Source: Thermobifida alba (lineage in GTDB: Bacteria; Actinomycetota; Actinomycetes; Streptosporangiales; Streptosporangiaceae). From it: a stretch of 64,000 nucleotides of DNA. Below are positions 63,847-64,000 of the stretch, in pieces. The stretch spans positions 4,818,422 to 4,882,421 of the forward strand of contig NZ_CP051627.1 of the NCBI RefSeq assembly GCF_023208015.1. The letters run 5' to 3'. Every line of letters begins with the position of its first letter. The first letter of the stretch is position 1. The position numbers and the translations under genes are program-made. The notes beneath the pieces are model-generated. The model was not told where the DNA came from and did not search any database. It was given only the letters and a program-made list of their open reading frames with translations.

Positions 63847-63860
63847 TGGGAGCGCTCCCG
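63847..63860. promoter_or_regulatory. CelR/CebR-type operator TGGGAGCGCTCCCG
   Basis: Matches 13 of 14 bases of the TGGGAGCGCTCCCA palindrome bound by the cellobiose-responsive LacI-family repressors CelR (Thermobifida) and CebR (Streptomyces). It lies 123 bases before the next start. The rest of 63722-63983 holds no gene; a short CA-rich stretch lies between operator and start. Confidence 0.7.
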
Positions 63861-63983
63861 GGCGGTTTGGGGGCACAACCACGCCAGCAACCGCCCCCAC
63901 CGCCAGCGGGCGGGCACCACCACCCGACAGCAGAGGGACCGGAGCCACCACACCCCCCATCCCGCAACCCCAAGGAGACGACC

Positions 63984-64000
63984 ATGGTGACCAGCCGGAG
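63984..64000 (+). CDS. Start of a gene cut by the window end, probably cellulose-regulated
   Basis: ATG 63984 follows AAGGAGA at an ideal spacing (63972-63978). Only MVTSR is visible. The upstream CelR/CebR-type operator suggests a cellulase, beta-glucosidase or cello-oligosaccharide transporter gene; the product cannot be determined from five residues. Confidence 0.5.

Noticed and set aside
1-64000. CRISPR arrays, tRNA or rRNA genes
   Set aside because: No regularly spaced direct repeats and no cloverleaf or rRNA-like stretch were noticed by eye; a tRNA/covariance scan was not possible.

Overview
The window is very G+C-rich, with strong GC bias at third codon positions, frequent GTG starts and tight 4-base start/stop overlaps, so it comes from an actinomycete. 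A near-perfect cellulose-type operator (TGGGAGCGCTCCCG) in front of the last gene is the kind known from Thermobifida (CelR) and Streptomyces (CebR), so a Nocardiopsaceae- or Streptomyces-like soil organism is plausible. The species cannot be named from sequence alone.

Layout. (1) 1-16.98 kb is a mixed stretch of ordinary genes (Nei-type glycosylase, DUF72, 1-phosphofructokinase-like PfkB kinase, OsmC, SDR, disulfide oxidoreductase, RibD_C reductase) sprinkled with defence-flavoured accessory genes. These are a caspase/SF1-helicase/nuclease-like fusion cut by the window start, an orphan HsdR-N-type nuclease, an EVE-like protein, a HicA-like/HTH pair with a frameshifted neighbour, a DEDDh exonuclease homologue that has lost most of its catalytic residues, and an AbiEi-DUF559-like protein. 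(2) 17.1-45.2 kb is a large defence locus with the BREX type 2 (Pgl) core: PglW (NERD plus pseudokinase plus kinase), PglY/BrxC, PglZ, BrxD and BrxHI. No PglX methyltransferase is visible. Where it might be expected, between pglW and pglY, lie two minus-strand operons: an McrB-McrC pair and a pair made of a 2139-residue P-loop ATPase and a beta-CASP metallo-beta-lactamase protein. (3) 45.2-46.3 kb is an AT-richer junction with a truncated IS5-type transposase OrfA. (4) 46.3-63.7 kb is a polyketide-type biosynthetic operon: MMPL exporter, SRPBCC protein, GNAT-like protein, extended SDR, free ACP, PKS 1 (KS-AT degenerate-DH-KR-ACP), PKS 2 (KS-AT-ACP), an aminotransferase fused to an acyl-ACP-reductase-like domain, and a membrane desaturase. 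(5) The window ends with a CelR/CebR-type operator and the first codons of another gene.

How the genes may work together. In the defence locus, PglY-PglZ-BrxD-BrxHI form one tightly coupled operon divergent from the ATPase/beta-CASP operon. The McrBC and ATPase operons share a leader element about 20 bases before their start codons, which suggests co-regulation. Without PglX, self/non-self marking must come from a methyltransferase elsewhere or from another principle. In the biosynthetic operon the two PKSs probably share one active AT and build an unsaturated acyl chain. The fusion enzyme would release it as an aldehyde and transaminate it, so the predicted product is an unsaturated lipid-like amine, exported by the MMPL protein. 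This product is inferred, not shown.
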